The notes beneath the pieces were generated by a model. It did not search any database. It worked only from the letters and a program-made list of their open reading frames with translations, and was not told the origin of the DNA. This document shows, piece by piece, positions 10,073-21,327 of a DNA stretch of 64,000 nt. A program made the translations under genes and the position numbers. Every line of letters starts with the position of its first letter. Position 1 is the first letter of the stretch. This DNA is from Paulownia fortunei (Eukaryota > Streptophyta > Magnoliopsida > Lamiales > Paulowniaceae): NCBI GenBank assembly GCA_019321725.1, contig CM033105.1, positions 17,887,861 through 17,951,860 on the forward strand, read 5' to 3'.

Positions 10073-13000
10073 TCATGCAAAACGCTCATTGGTTGTTTTA
10101 TCACCTGCACCACTATTCAATCACAAAATCAAGTCGGCATTCTTGTAAAAAGGTCTGATTTTAGGTAAATGAGATATAAACCTACCTCTTGCGCTTGCTT
10201 TTCTGAGAAGTAGAAGATGAAGGATTGCTGTGCCAATTCCTTTTCCGTTGGTTGATGAACCAATTATTGATCTGTTTCAGTTGTAAACCTGTTTCCTGCA
10301 CCAGTCTTGCCTTATCTTCCTCCTGATAGAATATATCATGCAGCGTTGAGAGGAAGGTAATGTTCCAAGATTGCATGCAAGAGAAAATACATTTTAGGGG
10401 CAATGGCTTTCTTACTGTTGGATAAGGCCACTTGGAATGTGATTGCCACCAAGCTTTCAAGACCGATGTAGTATCACCAGGCAGTTTCCCTGCCCTTCTT
10501 TTGCGTAATATTTCTTCTCTGATGTCGACAATCTTCTCCTTATAGCCCTACAAAGAAGAAACCTAGTCAATTAAATTAAACTCAAAAGAACACGACCCTA
10601 AAGCACCATCATTGAAGTCCATGATTTTTCACCTGTTTAAGCTCATGTTTTAGTTCATGTTTCACACGTTCCATCAGGGATCTCTCACTTTCTGTGGGCA
10701 CCAGAGGGCCAAATCCCATGCTGTCTGGTCCATCCAGACTTTCATCAAACAAGTTAATTTCACTGTCTGCCTGGTCCTCATCATCATCAGACATGGTTGC
10801 TCCTGTACCTTCACCTGGTGCTACCCCTGTCAAGCAATTGTCAAAAGAATCATAAGAATGTATCAGACTAATGCATGGCTCTGCACACGGAAATCCAATG
10901 AGGGATGATTGAGACAAAATAGGTTGACAACTTGGTATCCGATATGAAGCCACGGAATGCCTGAACCGCATTCTCATATGTAATGGTAGTTTGGGCTCAT
11001 ATCTTAATGGGAACTCACAGCAGAGATAGGTGCATGTAAGATTCTGATATCATTATATTAGCAGATCAAGATACGTGGTTAAACAGTAAAGTTACATCTA
11101 CCTGACACTCGGGTGGTGGTTAGGAAACAAAACAGTGTAGCTGGATTTCTTCACTAAGCCACTGGTAGAATGTTACTCTGCTGAGAAGATGATGGAGCAG
11201 ATAGATTCAAGGTTTTACACTTTTTATTGGAAGATGACAACTAACATCTGAGATATGTTAGATTAAAGTTTTATTTGAATTGATATTGACCTTCTAAAGA
11301 CTTGTGGATTAATATCAGTTTGTCACCCTGGGATCAAATAATAGATGAGAGCTGATTACTTTTGTACTTTGTCCGGTTCTAAAGGACAAGGCAATTGTCA
11401 GGTGCTGTTACTCATGAATAGATGCTTGATGCTTCCACAGCCTAACAGGAAGTGAGGCTGCTGATTGCAAGCCAGAACACAGAACAGAAATGATCTATCC
11501 GGGGTGATGAAAATTAACAATCAATATAAGCTAGAATGACGCTGAAAAGAACTGGGCGGGGCAATTAATACTTTTATCAGAGTCTCATTTAGAACATCCA
11601 TTAATCAGTAAACAAGTCTCGAGCTCCTCAATTGTCCTCAGCCCCATCCAAACTAGAAAGCAAGTAAATAAAGAATGAACTTATCACTATCAACAGTGAA
11701 GATAACTAGACAGAATAAATCTCAATATAAATTTCAAACAAATCAAAAAAGAAACTCAAGGAATTATGTTACCACAACCCATCAAAAATATTGAAAATGT
11801 GAGATTAGTCAGTTTTAAACACATCACTCCCAACTAATGGAAATACTAAAATAATTAAATAGATTTCTCCTCTCTTTCCCATGTTTAGCACAAGGAATAA
11901 AGTGCGGAAAAGAGGGCATGTGAATGTTTTGGAACTTCAGCAAGCTAAATGGATGTGGAACCTTTAAACACTCATAGTACAGACAAAGCAATTAGCATGG
12001 TCTTTTAAAAGTTAGAACTCCTTAACAAGAATCAGTTTTAGCAGGAAAATTGAAGAAATTAAACCATAAACCACCAGGGGCAGACATAAGGGGAGCTAGG
12101 AAAATCGGTTTTGATAGTACTTCTCTTGTCTCAATTTTGGTATAAAAAATGAAAATAACTGAATCTTCTTATTGTAAAAATTTCTCAAGCTTCTCGCTAG
12201 TATTTGCAATTTTGGCCCTCCCAAACGTTCACTTCTGGATTCGTCCCTGAAAACCACACCACTCTACCATGCAATTGATGGATGCAAATGTGCAATACCA
12301 AATACGAAACTAGAGATATATAATCAGATGATAACCTGTCAAGCTTTGCAATGATTGCTCAAGCTCCCAACAAGCCATGACTGCTTCCATTGCATGGACT
12401 CGGACATGTTGTTGCAGTTGTTCTTTGAAGGAGGACAGCAATAGAACATAATGCGTCTACATCAGAAGGAAAGAAGAAATGGAGGGAAGAGAAGAACGAA
12501 GATTGATATTAAATCTTAGCAAAATGGTCATATCATAAAATTGTAACCCTACTGATATAAAATAAGAATGTGGTTCTATAAGCATAATGACAAATTCCTG
12601 TAAAAAAGTGGATGTACATTGGAACCTCTAAATTTAACCAATGGGTATGTGTAATTTACTAACTTCTAAATTATATTAACATTCAATGTGATTTTTTAAG
12701 GCTCCACTGGTTTATTTGACAAAGTTCCATTTCCAGCATTAGAGACTCTGAATTGTCAACAAGTCATGTTCTGGAAAACAAACTTTTCGAAAGCTGGACT
12801 CAATAAACTGAATGTAGAGGGAGGCTTACCAAGGGATAACCTTGAGCTTCAAGAGTGCATCCTATTGGTACCCATGTTCACACACTAGTGGGGCTTTGGT
12901 GGGTTGAGAATAATTTTTCAAACAGTAAACACAACTTTTTCAGTAAAGATTTACCCAATTTAAAGCATCAGCGTAAGAAGGGTCATATTTTCAGGACTGT

Positions 13001-15084
13001 TAAACTGAAATAATAATAGCGTTCGAAACTAACTTCAAGCCTAAGATAGGTAAATATCCATTTAGAAATAGATTTTAACAACTCAAATTTGCTCCAACAT
13101 TGGATGCTTATCTTACTTTCAGTCCGATAAATTTACATCCACCACCGTTGACTAAATTCAGAGAAAGATACAAAGCATGTCATATGCTAACTTCAGTTTC
13201 GAGGTTTTGTGATTTATTCATTTTCAGAAGAAGAGAACTTCCAAAAGCACAAGAAAACGAGTAATAAGTGGAGCTACATCAAGAAAGAGATTCTCCAAAG
13301 CACTAAAATATAGAGTTTCAATTATTAGTGTACTAAGGATAACAGGATTCCTCTTCTGATGCGACAGCCAGATATTCCTAACATTATAGAACTGAACTCC
13401 AACCATTTTCTTCCAAGAATCATAGCTAGCGCCCACAAATATCATCAGACCAAAGAGCCACGAATAAGTCCCAAAACGTGCACTCTCCCTTACTAAATAT
13501 CTCCCGTCCTCCTCCAATGAACCACACAGTCATTTTATAGTTACACCAATCTAAAACCAAGCATAGACTGAACTTAGAGCAAAATTCAACAAATTCACAG
13601 CAAGAATAATAGTGCACACAAATATCATTAAACCCAACGACAAAAGATAACAGAGTAAATGTTCTTAGTTTGAAGTGTCCCAAAAGTTGTCCTCTCTCTG
13701 ACAAATTATCTCCTATCCTCCTTTCATGAACCAAAGGGTCATATATAGTTATATGCCACTCTAAAACCAAACAGAGACAGCACTTCGAACAAAATTCACT
13801 AAAGTCAGTTCTCGGTTGTCCAAATACCAACAAGACCAACTACATTTAAATGTCCCTCTTAGGCAATCATAGACAAGCTAATTGATGCTTTTTATGTTCT
13901 CTAACTTATAGCAAAGCTGCAAGTGGAAATGAGGAACAAAACATCCTGGCAATTTGAAGCATATTCAGCTCAACAATATAACTGAGGTACATAGGCAAAC
14001 ATCTGAGTCCGACAAGGACCAAGCCATCATCAACAATATAATTCAAACATTAAAGGCAGACACTCACCGTCATTCCTAAAATAAGAAATTAACAGATGGA
14101 AACGATAAATAACCAAAATAAAAAATCATCATTTAATCTTTTAACATAGAAAAATCACAAGATTTCTTAAAATACAGACGATAAAATAACTAAAAAACAG
14201 AATTTTTCAATCTAGTTTGCATAGGCGCCCGCATGTGCTCGCAGACACACGCTCACACACAGAGTGAGGATTGTAAAGATTCAAAGTGGGAGATCACAAA
14301 AATTCAATCTTTGAAACAAGACGACAGAAATTTTCCATATAAAACCTATAGATTTGCTAAAAATTAATTCAAACAAAAGAAAAACTAGTTAAAATTCTAA
14401 GCTAACCAATACTTTCAAACTCCCATTTCAAAGAACCCAAAAAACAAAAGCCCGGAAAAACATAAGCACCAAATAATCAATATAAAAAACACACTTGTTG
14501 ATATGATAAACATGAATAAAATCAGTTGCACGAAGTAAACTTGTGTGTACCATGAAGTGGTCGAGGTCTTTATCATCGAGGGGCTGTTGACCATGTCCAA
14601 GAACAGAGTACTTAGCCACCACCTGGTGAGACTGAGCCAGCTGGGCATCAATCCTTGGCAGCTGGTCCACCGGCGTAGCTATGCGGAGGCAGGCCACGTG
14701 TGCCGACAGCAGCTGTTCGTAAAGAGGGTGGCTCAGAATATCCGCCTTGCACTTCTCTTTCTCCCAGTTGGTGTTGTTCCCGTTGCTATTATTACTATTA
14801 TCTCCGCCTCCACCGCCGCTGTCTTGGTTGTGATCACTGTTGTCCGCTGGAGTAAGGGGGCTGGGTTGACTTTGTGTGGGGAGCCACTGGTGGTGGAGGA
14901 TGGAGCTGTTGAGCCACGTGGTGGTTGTCGGGTGTGGTTTGTCGTCGGGTGAGTGGTGGTGATCGGGGAGGATGGAGCGGAAGACGGCAGCGGCAGAGGG
15001 ATGCTGGTGGTGATCGGAGTAGCGGGGGAGGGGGAGGGGCATTTCTTGGGAGAGGTGGTGGTGGTGGTGGTCCTGGAATGCCAT
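10073..15084 (-). CDS. KNAT3-like: Class II KNOX homeobox transcription factor, KNAT3/4/5 type
   Basis: Nuclear TALE homeodomain transcription factor; family members bind DNA together with BELL partners. Six exons: 15084-14551, 12456-12336, 10826-10633, 10547-10416, 10322-10186, 10112-10073; all junctions GT/AG and in frame, 385 residues. The start MAFQD...LSQE resembles Arabidopsis KNAT3. A His-rich and Gly/Asn-rich N-terminus is followed by KNOX1 (about 112-155, [15 protein letters not shown]), KNOX2 (about 172-218, [18 protein letters not shown]), an acidic MSDDDEDQ linker, ELK (about 276-297) and the homeodomain (about 299-361) with the TALE insertion PYP and helix-3 [14 protein letters not shown] at 10184-10182 would end it after KSKRKR, but a GT donor at 10185 and a 40-base exon encoding [12 protein letters not shown] restore the tail known from KNAT3 (AGD...ERFA). 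Introns 1 and 2 are long (about 2.1 and 1.5 kb). The 3' untranslated region probably extends into 9600-10072. KNAT3, 4 and 5 cannot be told apart here. Confidence 0.93.
13434..13830. repeat. 183-bp tandem duplication in KNOX intron 1
   Basis: Two diverged units start CACAAATATCAT at 13434 and 13617. Shared words in the same order include CTCCTATC/CTCCCGTC, CACTCTAAAACCAA/CCAATCTAAAACCAA and AGCAAAATTCA/ACAAAATTCA. It lies wholly within the intron; the open frames there are not genes. Confidence 0.7.
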
Positions 15085-15134
15085 GTTTGTGTGTATGTAT
15101 GATGAGCCTATTTTCAAAGCTCCCTATATACACA

Positions 15135-15150
15135 GTGTTAATATATATTA

Positions 15151-15183
<33 letters not shown>
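15135..15183. repeat. 20-bp perfect palindrome and AT microsatellite in the KNOX 5' region
   Basis: GTGTTAATATATATTAACAC at 15135-15154 is its own reverse complement, followed by an AT run to about 15183. It lies 50-100 bases upstream of the KNOX ATG. A possible TATA-like TGTATATAG on the minus strand is at 15124-15132, which would leave almost no leader, so its role is uncertain. Confidence 0.8.
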
Positions 15184-15373
15184 GACTCAACAGACGGAAA
15201 CCGGGGTTGGGAGTGGGAGTGTGACAAGTGAGCATGGACATTATGGACGTTGAAACTAAGACGAGGTTTCTTTTCTTTGATAATTATTAAAATAAAATAA
15301 GTTACAATAAACGGAAAAAGGAAAATACTAGGCATATTTTGGCAAAAGAATCTACATAATTTTGGTGTTAAAA

Positions 15374-15473
15374 NNNNNNNNNNNNNNNNNNNNNNNNNNN
15401 NNNNNNNNNNNNNNNNNNNNNNNNNNNNNNNNNNNNNNNNNNNNNNNNNNNNNNNNNNNNNNNNNNNNNNNNN
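15374..15473. other. Assembly gap of exactly 100 N
   Basis: Exactly 100 N is the usual placeholder for a gap of unknown length, so the distance between the KNOX gene and the cyclophilin exon is unknown. Confidence 0.97.
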
Positions 15474-18068
15474 TTGAAGGTGTGGTGACTTAAATATCAA
15501 GCTCGAAGCTCAAAACTTTCTGAGGTGTTAATTTTGTTGAGTTGTTGTTGGATCCCTATTGATTTTGGTATGTATTGTTTGTGTGAATTACAAAATCAAG
15601 AACACAAAGGGAGGAATAAGGCGTGGTGGTACCTTGGTTCATTCTAGTTGGGAACTGCAGTGAGGATTCTTTTGGTGGCATGGAAATGGGTTTGATCCCT
15701 TAAATGGAAATTTGCATCATTTCTTTGCAAATTTCTAGATTGTGTGACACCAAATTACAGGTTATGTTACGCTTAGTGCTGCGAGAACCAAGATTTAGAT
15801 TGTTTAAATGATGTAGGCGGTCAGACAATCCAACATTCCACACAATTCTAGAACACTAATAATGAGTATTCTGAGGTGGTTTGAAGTGGTAATATACTTA
15901 TTTGGTAGTACTAGTATCTAAATCATTTTGTTCTGTATTCAGGACAAAATGGTCAGAGTTTCAGTGCCCAACTGCTTTAGCTATAGGATTAAGTGGTGCT
16001 TTAATGTGATTAGCAAGTCAAGAAAGGCCTCAAGATGAAGTTTTCAACAGAATATGATGATAATTATAATTCACAGTTTAGGACCACTAGAAAGAGCAAA
16101 ATGGTGCAGACTTGGAGAGCTAATGGAAAATAAACCTGGAATTTCACATGATCTAGTCCTGCTACAACTTGATTGATATTGCATAAGATCATTGTTGAAG
16201 TTGATAGCTAAGTGTTAGTGTTTATTATGAGCACTATCCTTTGAATCAGGAGAATGTAATTAACCGACTAACTGCCCGACCCATGGCGCTTATGGGGATG
16301 AAACACCTTATGCCTCCCGTCACATCCTATGGGGCTGTGAGTATATAAGAAAATAAAGTTGGCTTTTGGTGTAATGGCAAGCCCTTAATCGTAACACTAA
16401 AAGCATTAATTTCCTGATTTTAAGATCAAATTCACATAATTCGTACAAATTAGATAGTTCAAAGTCTAATCTTGGTTATATTTATAATCATGGTCATGTC
16501 ACATCTCAACTGTATTTGCCTGCCAATTCCACATATCTACTGGGGATTGTGTTACCTATAGTTTAATGCAAAACAATTTGAAGATCATTCTGCTTGAACT
16601 GCTTGCTATGTTTACTTACACGAAATGTATACCCACTGTTTTTTTTTGCGTGCTTTTCTAATGGTGGGACTATAGGTAGAATGCATTGGATGGCATGATA
16701 TTGGTACCTCAAAATCACTATTGTAAATTTCAATTAAATTTGCCTTGATTTCTTTCCAATTTCTATCTTAATGGCTTGGTTTTATGCCACCAAGTGTTGT
16801 GTCAGGATTTTCGCTTTGTGGTATAAGAACCGAAGTGTAGATTGGGTGAATCCCCGTGGACTGTTGGAAATCCATATTCAATACAAAATTAGACCAGTAA
16901 CATGAAGATTTTTTAGAATGTTTTGAACTTGCTTATTTTTGAGATCATTTTGCAGTAATAGTATCTTGAGTTGGGCCATTCCATTTTGTATTCAAGATAG
17001 AAATGAGTTATATTTTCATTCTAAAACTATTAAACAATAAAGTGGTTTTATGTTATGACACGAATGTCAACAAAGGTCTCAAGATGAAGTCTTCAAATAA
17101 ATATGACGATAAATCACATGTTTGAACTACTGGCAAGATCAGTGAAGGTCAAGTTGAGCTGTAGTCCTTCTAAGACTAGATTAGTTCCTTATTGAGATCA
17201 AGTTGATGACAAATGCATGCTGAATCGAATCATTACCAGATTTTTTAATTCAGATTCACTAATGGACATAAATGAGTTGGTAAACAATCTAGTCCTTAAT
17301 TACTGATAAGGTTTAAACTCAAGGCCATCTCACTGTAGTCTATTTGTCTGTTAATTCCACGTCTCTGTTAAGGGCTTTGTGTCTCCTCTAGGTTACTTGT
17401 GAAGTCATTCTTCTTAAACCCACCGTAGAAGTATATGCACTAGTTTTTACTCAATAGAAGTTGGCTAGTTTGCAGAGGAGAGTCTGGCCTCCCCTCACAG
17501 GTCCCTACTTTTGCTGATAATCTTTTGATGAATATTTTGTACTTATCATTAGTTTTTACCTGCCTTGTTGAATTGGAAAAAAGATGGGATGGTCTTATCC
17601 ATCTGATTCGCACCAAACATATGAATCCAAATTTTGCTTAGTTTGAGTTTCCCAACGAGATGTACTTGGAGGCCAAAACCTTCTAATAACTGCATATGAT
17701 ACAGTAATCAGAATTTTGCATACGTACTTACCAATTGTAGTGGTTTTACAGTTCATTGGTAACCAGGTGACCTCTGAGGAAGTTCTCGTGCTGAATTTAT
17801 GTTGTTCATTCTCATATTGATGTGCTTTTGACATATATCTTGATGGATAAGAGTTAAAATTTATGCTTTGATTCTATATTCTTGTATTCTATTACATTGT
17901 GCTTATGTTATGTGGCTTCAATAACATAACTGAAAAAATTTAGGACCTCTCCTCAGTACTAAGATGTGGTATGTGAGTTGACATGCTGCGTTATCGTCCT
18001 CAAATTTAATTCAGCTCCTCCTCTATTATCTGCTATACACAACTGAAAAAATTTGAACTGCATTGCAG
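15474..18068. other. Presumed introns of the cyclophilin gene; diverged internal duplication
   Basis: No upstream exon could be recognised. Two halves (about 15700-16660 and 16760-17460) share a series of words in the same order, for example CTCAAGATGAAGT followed by TTCAA...ATATGA (16029 and 17079), and TAATTCCAC / CAATTCCAC (near 16525 and 17352), so an old duplication of about 0.7-1 kb is likely. A stretch at 16265-16450 (CCCATGGCGCTTATGGGG, then GGTGTAATGGCAAG) is in copy 1 only and may be a transposon insertion. Confidence 0.4.
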
Positions 18069-18277
18069 GGTTGGATGTTGTGACAGCTATAGCTTCCATT
18101 CCCACTTATAAACCAGGTGAAAGAATCCGGCAATACAACGATTTTGCAGAGTTTATTGGAGACGGAAGAGCCAAAACTGCTCGTGCAATCTGGAACAGAC
18201 CTCTTAAAACTCTGTACATTAGTGATTGTGGAGAACTGAAAGTTGCGAAACCTACCCTTCCCCCTAGTCTACCTTAA
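18069..18277 (+). CDS. Chloroplast-type cyclophilin (peptidyl-prolyl isomerase), last exon
   Basis: After an acceptor ATTGCAG at 18062-18068 the frame reads GLDVVTAIASIPTYKPGERI, then a FAEFIGDGRA segment, WNRPLKTLYISDCGEL and a final LPPSLP before TAA at 18275-18277. This is the C-terminal end of plant thylakoid or chloroplast cyclophilins of the CYP26-2/CYP28 group, in which GLDVV and the last beta strand ISDCGEL close the barrel. Such enzymes isomerise peptidyl-proline bonds; the catalytic Arg/Phe region lies in upstream exons that are not visible and may fall in the gap. The intron phase (two bases GG complete a Gly codon) is compatible with a normal splice. Only about 69 residues are present, so the group assignment is from the tail alone. 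Confidence 0.68.
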
Positions 18278-18883
18278 CACTGCTATATTACTTTGTTGAG
18301 GCTCCTCCTTGTATTCATGCATATACTCTAGTTTGTTACCAGTATTTTTCTCAAGCAACAACCGTTGCATGAGTAAAATTCAAGAGAGAAAAAGAATCTG
18401 CACTCTGTTGCTCTCTGCATCCATGCATTTGATTATACTGGTCCATTTATTTATTTATTTTTTATTTTTTTCTTTAAGTGAATTGGCATTTGCTGTCCAT
18501 GTAGAAAACAGAGAATTAAAATCTTCGAAAATCAATTCTGTCAATATAGCAACTCTCACGGAAGCTAATTATTTTAGAATGATTTTTTTTTTTTTTTTTT
18601 GTCAAACTCACCCTTAAAAGTACTTATTTTCATAACCCTATGAGGAAAAAGAAAGAAAATACAAGCCATAGGGGGAAAAAAGAAAAAGAAAGAAAAAAAG
18701 TTGTTAGTACTTAGTAGAAAAGAGAGTATTTTAGTTCTAAAGCAGCTCACTGGTAGAGAGATTATTAATCTTTATGTATTTAACTACATTTGAGATTAAT
18801 ACTACATCTATGAGGAAAAAGCAACAGAAAAAGGAAAAAAAGAAAAAGAAAAAGCTAACTTATTTGATTTTAACTCAGGGTTT
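18278..18883 (+). other. 3' flank of the cyclophilin gene
   Basis: Probable 3' untranslated region (to about 18500), then poly-T at 18583-18600 and two A/AAG-rich blocks near 18660-18700 and 18820-18855. No gene seen. Confidence 0.4.
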
Positions 18884-19325
18884 GTTTGGTTTAGATTATT
18901 TTTTATTATTTAAAATTTTTATCACATTTTAAATCCAATTAGCTGTTTGGTTAAGTTGAGAATAGTAGATTAAGAAATTCGGAAAATTAATTACTTGAAA
19001 AATTAGGTAGGTATGCTAAACTCAAAAAATTCACTAAAATTACTTTGGTATGTTTCAATAATAATAGATATCTTCATGAACTAATAATATATCAGGAAAC
19101 TAGTAACTGAAGCTGATAACCAAAGAATACTATCAGAAAAATAATTTAAATAAGGCATGTCTTTAAGTTATCACAAAACTAAATATAGGATCTACAATAA
19201 GAGGTGATGTGCATTATTTAAATTCCACATTTCGAAGGACCATTTTATCCTACTACTTAAAACATATTTAAGAAATACTCCAAGACGTATATTTACACGA
19301 TCCAATCTTAATCCAAACGCAATTT
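18884..19325. mobile_element. MITE candidate with GTTTGG-type inverted ends
   Basis: Left end GGTTTGTTTGGTTTAGATT and right end AATCTTAATCCAAACGCAA are imperfect inverted copies, as in Tourist-like (PIF/Harbinger) MITEs. The centre is AT-rich without coding capacity. No convincing target duplication could be fixed, so the ends are approximate. Confidence 0.35.
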
Positions 19326-19539
19326 CTGATTAGTGATAAGGAACTCATGTCCATCAAAGATCTTATCACGTGTCCGGCATGGGATGGCTCATGTGATCCC
19401 CTATTATACCCTATTAAAGAAGTATGCCATTCTAAATTATTATGATCACTTTACACCTGTCGACTTTTCTTCACTTAATTATGGGAGGGTCATGGCTGAG
19501 TATAAATTCTTTGTTTGATTTTTTTTTTTTTTTGTTTCA

Positions 19540-19775
19540 AAATAGTTCCCTTTCTTCTTGGAGATCGGGATCATCAGCGACCCCTCCAAAATTTTAACCC
19601 GAATCAATTTTCTTTCTTATGGAGATTGAGATCATTAGTGACCCACAACCCCTTTAACTGGTTAGGCTCGACCTCCAAAATTTTAACTAGACAATTTCCT
19701 TTCTTCTAAAAGATTGAGATTATCAACGAACCAAACTCCTTTAACTGATCACCATCTACCCCAAAATTCGATCCA
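19540..19775. repeat. Three imperfect tandem units of about 70-90 bp
   Basis: Each unit holds TTTCTT..., GAGAT(C/T)G(G/A)GATCAT-type, then CGACC/GACCC and CCAAAATT(T/C). Starts near 19548, 19611 and 19699. Degenerate; no gene. Confidence 0.55.
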
Positions 19776-19822
19776 AATCAAAAGACTTACATGTAAATTT
19801 AATGTCATACAATGAAAAGATT

Positions 19823-19870
<48 letters not shown>
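19823..19870. repeat. AC then AT compound microsatellite
   Basis: About fourteen AC units run straight into about nine AT units. Confidence 0.95.
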
Positions 19871-19871
<1 letters not shown>

Positions 19872-21327
19872 ATGAAAAGATTATTCATCTATATATCTTT
19901 TAGTAAAAATTTACCACACTACATTCATTCTTCGTAATCAATGATCAAGATGACTATGAGTCAATAATTCAGCCTTTTCTTTTTGCCTTGGTTTTACTTT
20001 CACTTTTGTTGCGTCAATATAAGTTCTTGTTGCAAATATTTGAAAATATCGTTTGAAATTTCATCCATCAAATATCAATTGTTTGGAGTTATATTGGTTG
20101 TTATCGGAGAATACTTTGAGGAAGGACATTTTCAGATGTTAAACAGGGAAATGTATAAATAATGAAAACATGTTTAGATAAATTATAAAAATAATTAACG
20201 AAATGTATTTTTGAAGAAAATCCGTTTGAATGAATCATTTTCAAATTAATATTTTTATTTGTAATTGTATATGTCTTTTTAAATAGGATTTTTTTGGATT
20301 AATGGTGCCACATCAATTTTTTATAGTATTATATATATATATACATATATATTATATCTAAGTTAACATATTGGCCGGAAGATATATAAAGATGGGAGAA
20401 TGTGCAGAGAAATTAAGTTTGTGGCTAATTAAAAGATGATACGTGTAAAATAATATATTAAATATTATTTTTATATTCTCTATTTATATTTTGAGAATTT
20501 AATAAAATTTAATGAAGTAAATAGTTAACTAATTTATATAATAAGATATAATTATTGGTCAATCAAATGAAGCCTAGTGTAAATCTCAATTTTTGTGTAT
20601 CTTGTAAATTATAAAAGTGAATACCAAGACAATTTTGTAAGTTAAATCACATATTGTGATTAAGGCATTAAATATCAATCAAATCGCGTTCAAATAAAAC
20701 TAGCAAGAACTCCTTTCCTCTGAGCAAGTTGAGAATAAGAAAAAGTTCAAGCAAGAAAGTTATTAGAGGAAGTTTTCTCAACCTAAGGGGATCAAGTGCA
20801 AGGAGATAAATCCACGGTGTTCAAGGTGAAAATCAAGACGTTTATTACAGAATTTATTCAAATAATAACGTTTAATTCAAGATTACAATACTAATCTCTT
20901 TAATTAATATTACTGAAGACCAAATTCACGTTGGATGAGATCCAAGCCTCAATTTCATCAAGTTTCCAAATCAAAAAAGTCATTATTTTTGAAATTATAA
21001 TATTTAATTTGAGATTGTGGTGTTAGGCCCTCAAATCAACATTATTAAACGTCAAAATCGGACCTTGAAGGAGATCAAAGTGCAAAATCGCCCTTCAAGC
21101 AATTTGAAATCTGAGATCGCATTTTTAAGCCAAAGAATAAAAGGATTGATTAGATATTGCACTTATTTTATTCATTTAATTCAATAAAAATTCAATTTGT
21201 ACTATTTTTTCAATTTAATATTTTTACAAACACGAAATTTGTGTTACAGAATAATCTCGGGAGAATAAAAACTCAATATGGATATGTTTTGAGGGAATAA
21301 AAATATCATTCCCCAAAATATGTTTTC
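19871..21327. other. AT-rich spacer of unknown origin
   Basis: No gene seen. The part from about 20690 to 21327 is less AT-rich and contains words such as GGGATCAAGTGCAAGGAG; it could be a relic of the transposon next to it but no family motif was found. Confidence 0.4.

Noticed and set aside
10182..10190. TAG after KSKRKR as the true end of the KNOX protein
   Set aside because: The stop overlaps a GT donor, and a downstream exon restores the family's C-terminal tail; kept as an alternative through intron retention.
13224..13839. Frames of 97 and 137 codons in KNOX intron 1
   Set aside because: They lie in a duplicated intron segment, have no domain, and are read on the same strand as a spliced gene.
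14545..15224. Plus-strand frames opposite KNOX exon 1
   Set aside because: Mirror of the His/Gly-rich coding sequence.
16365..16450. tRNA-derived SINE head (GGTGTAATGGCAAG and AGATCAAATTC)
   Set aside because: The box A and box B likeness is weak and spacing cannot be confirmed by eye; mentioned only as a possible insertion.
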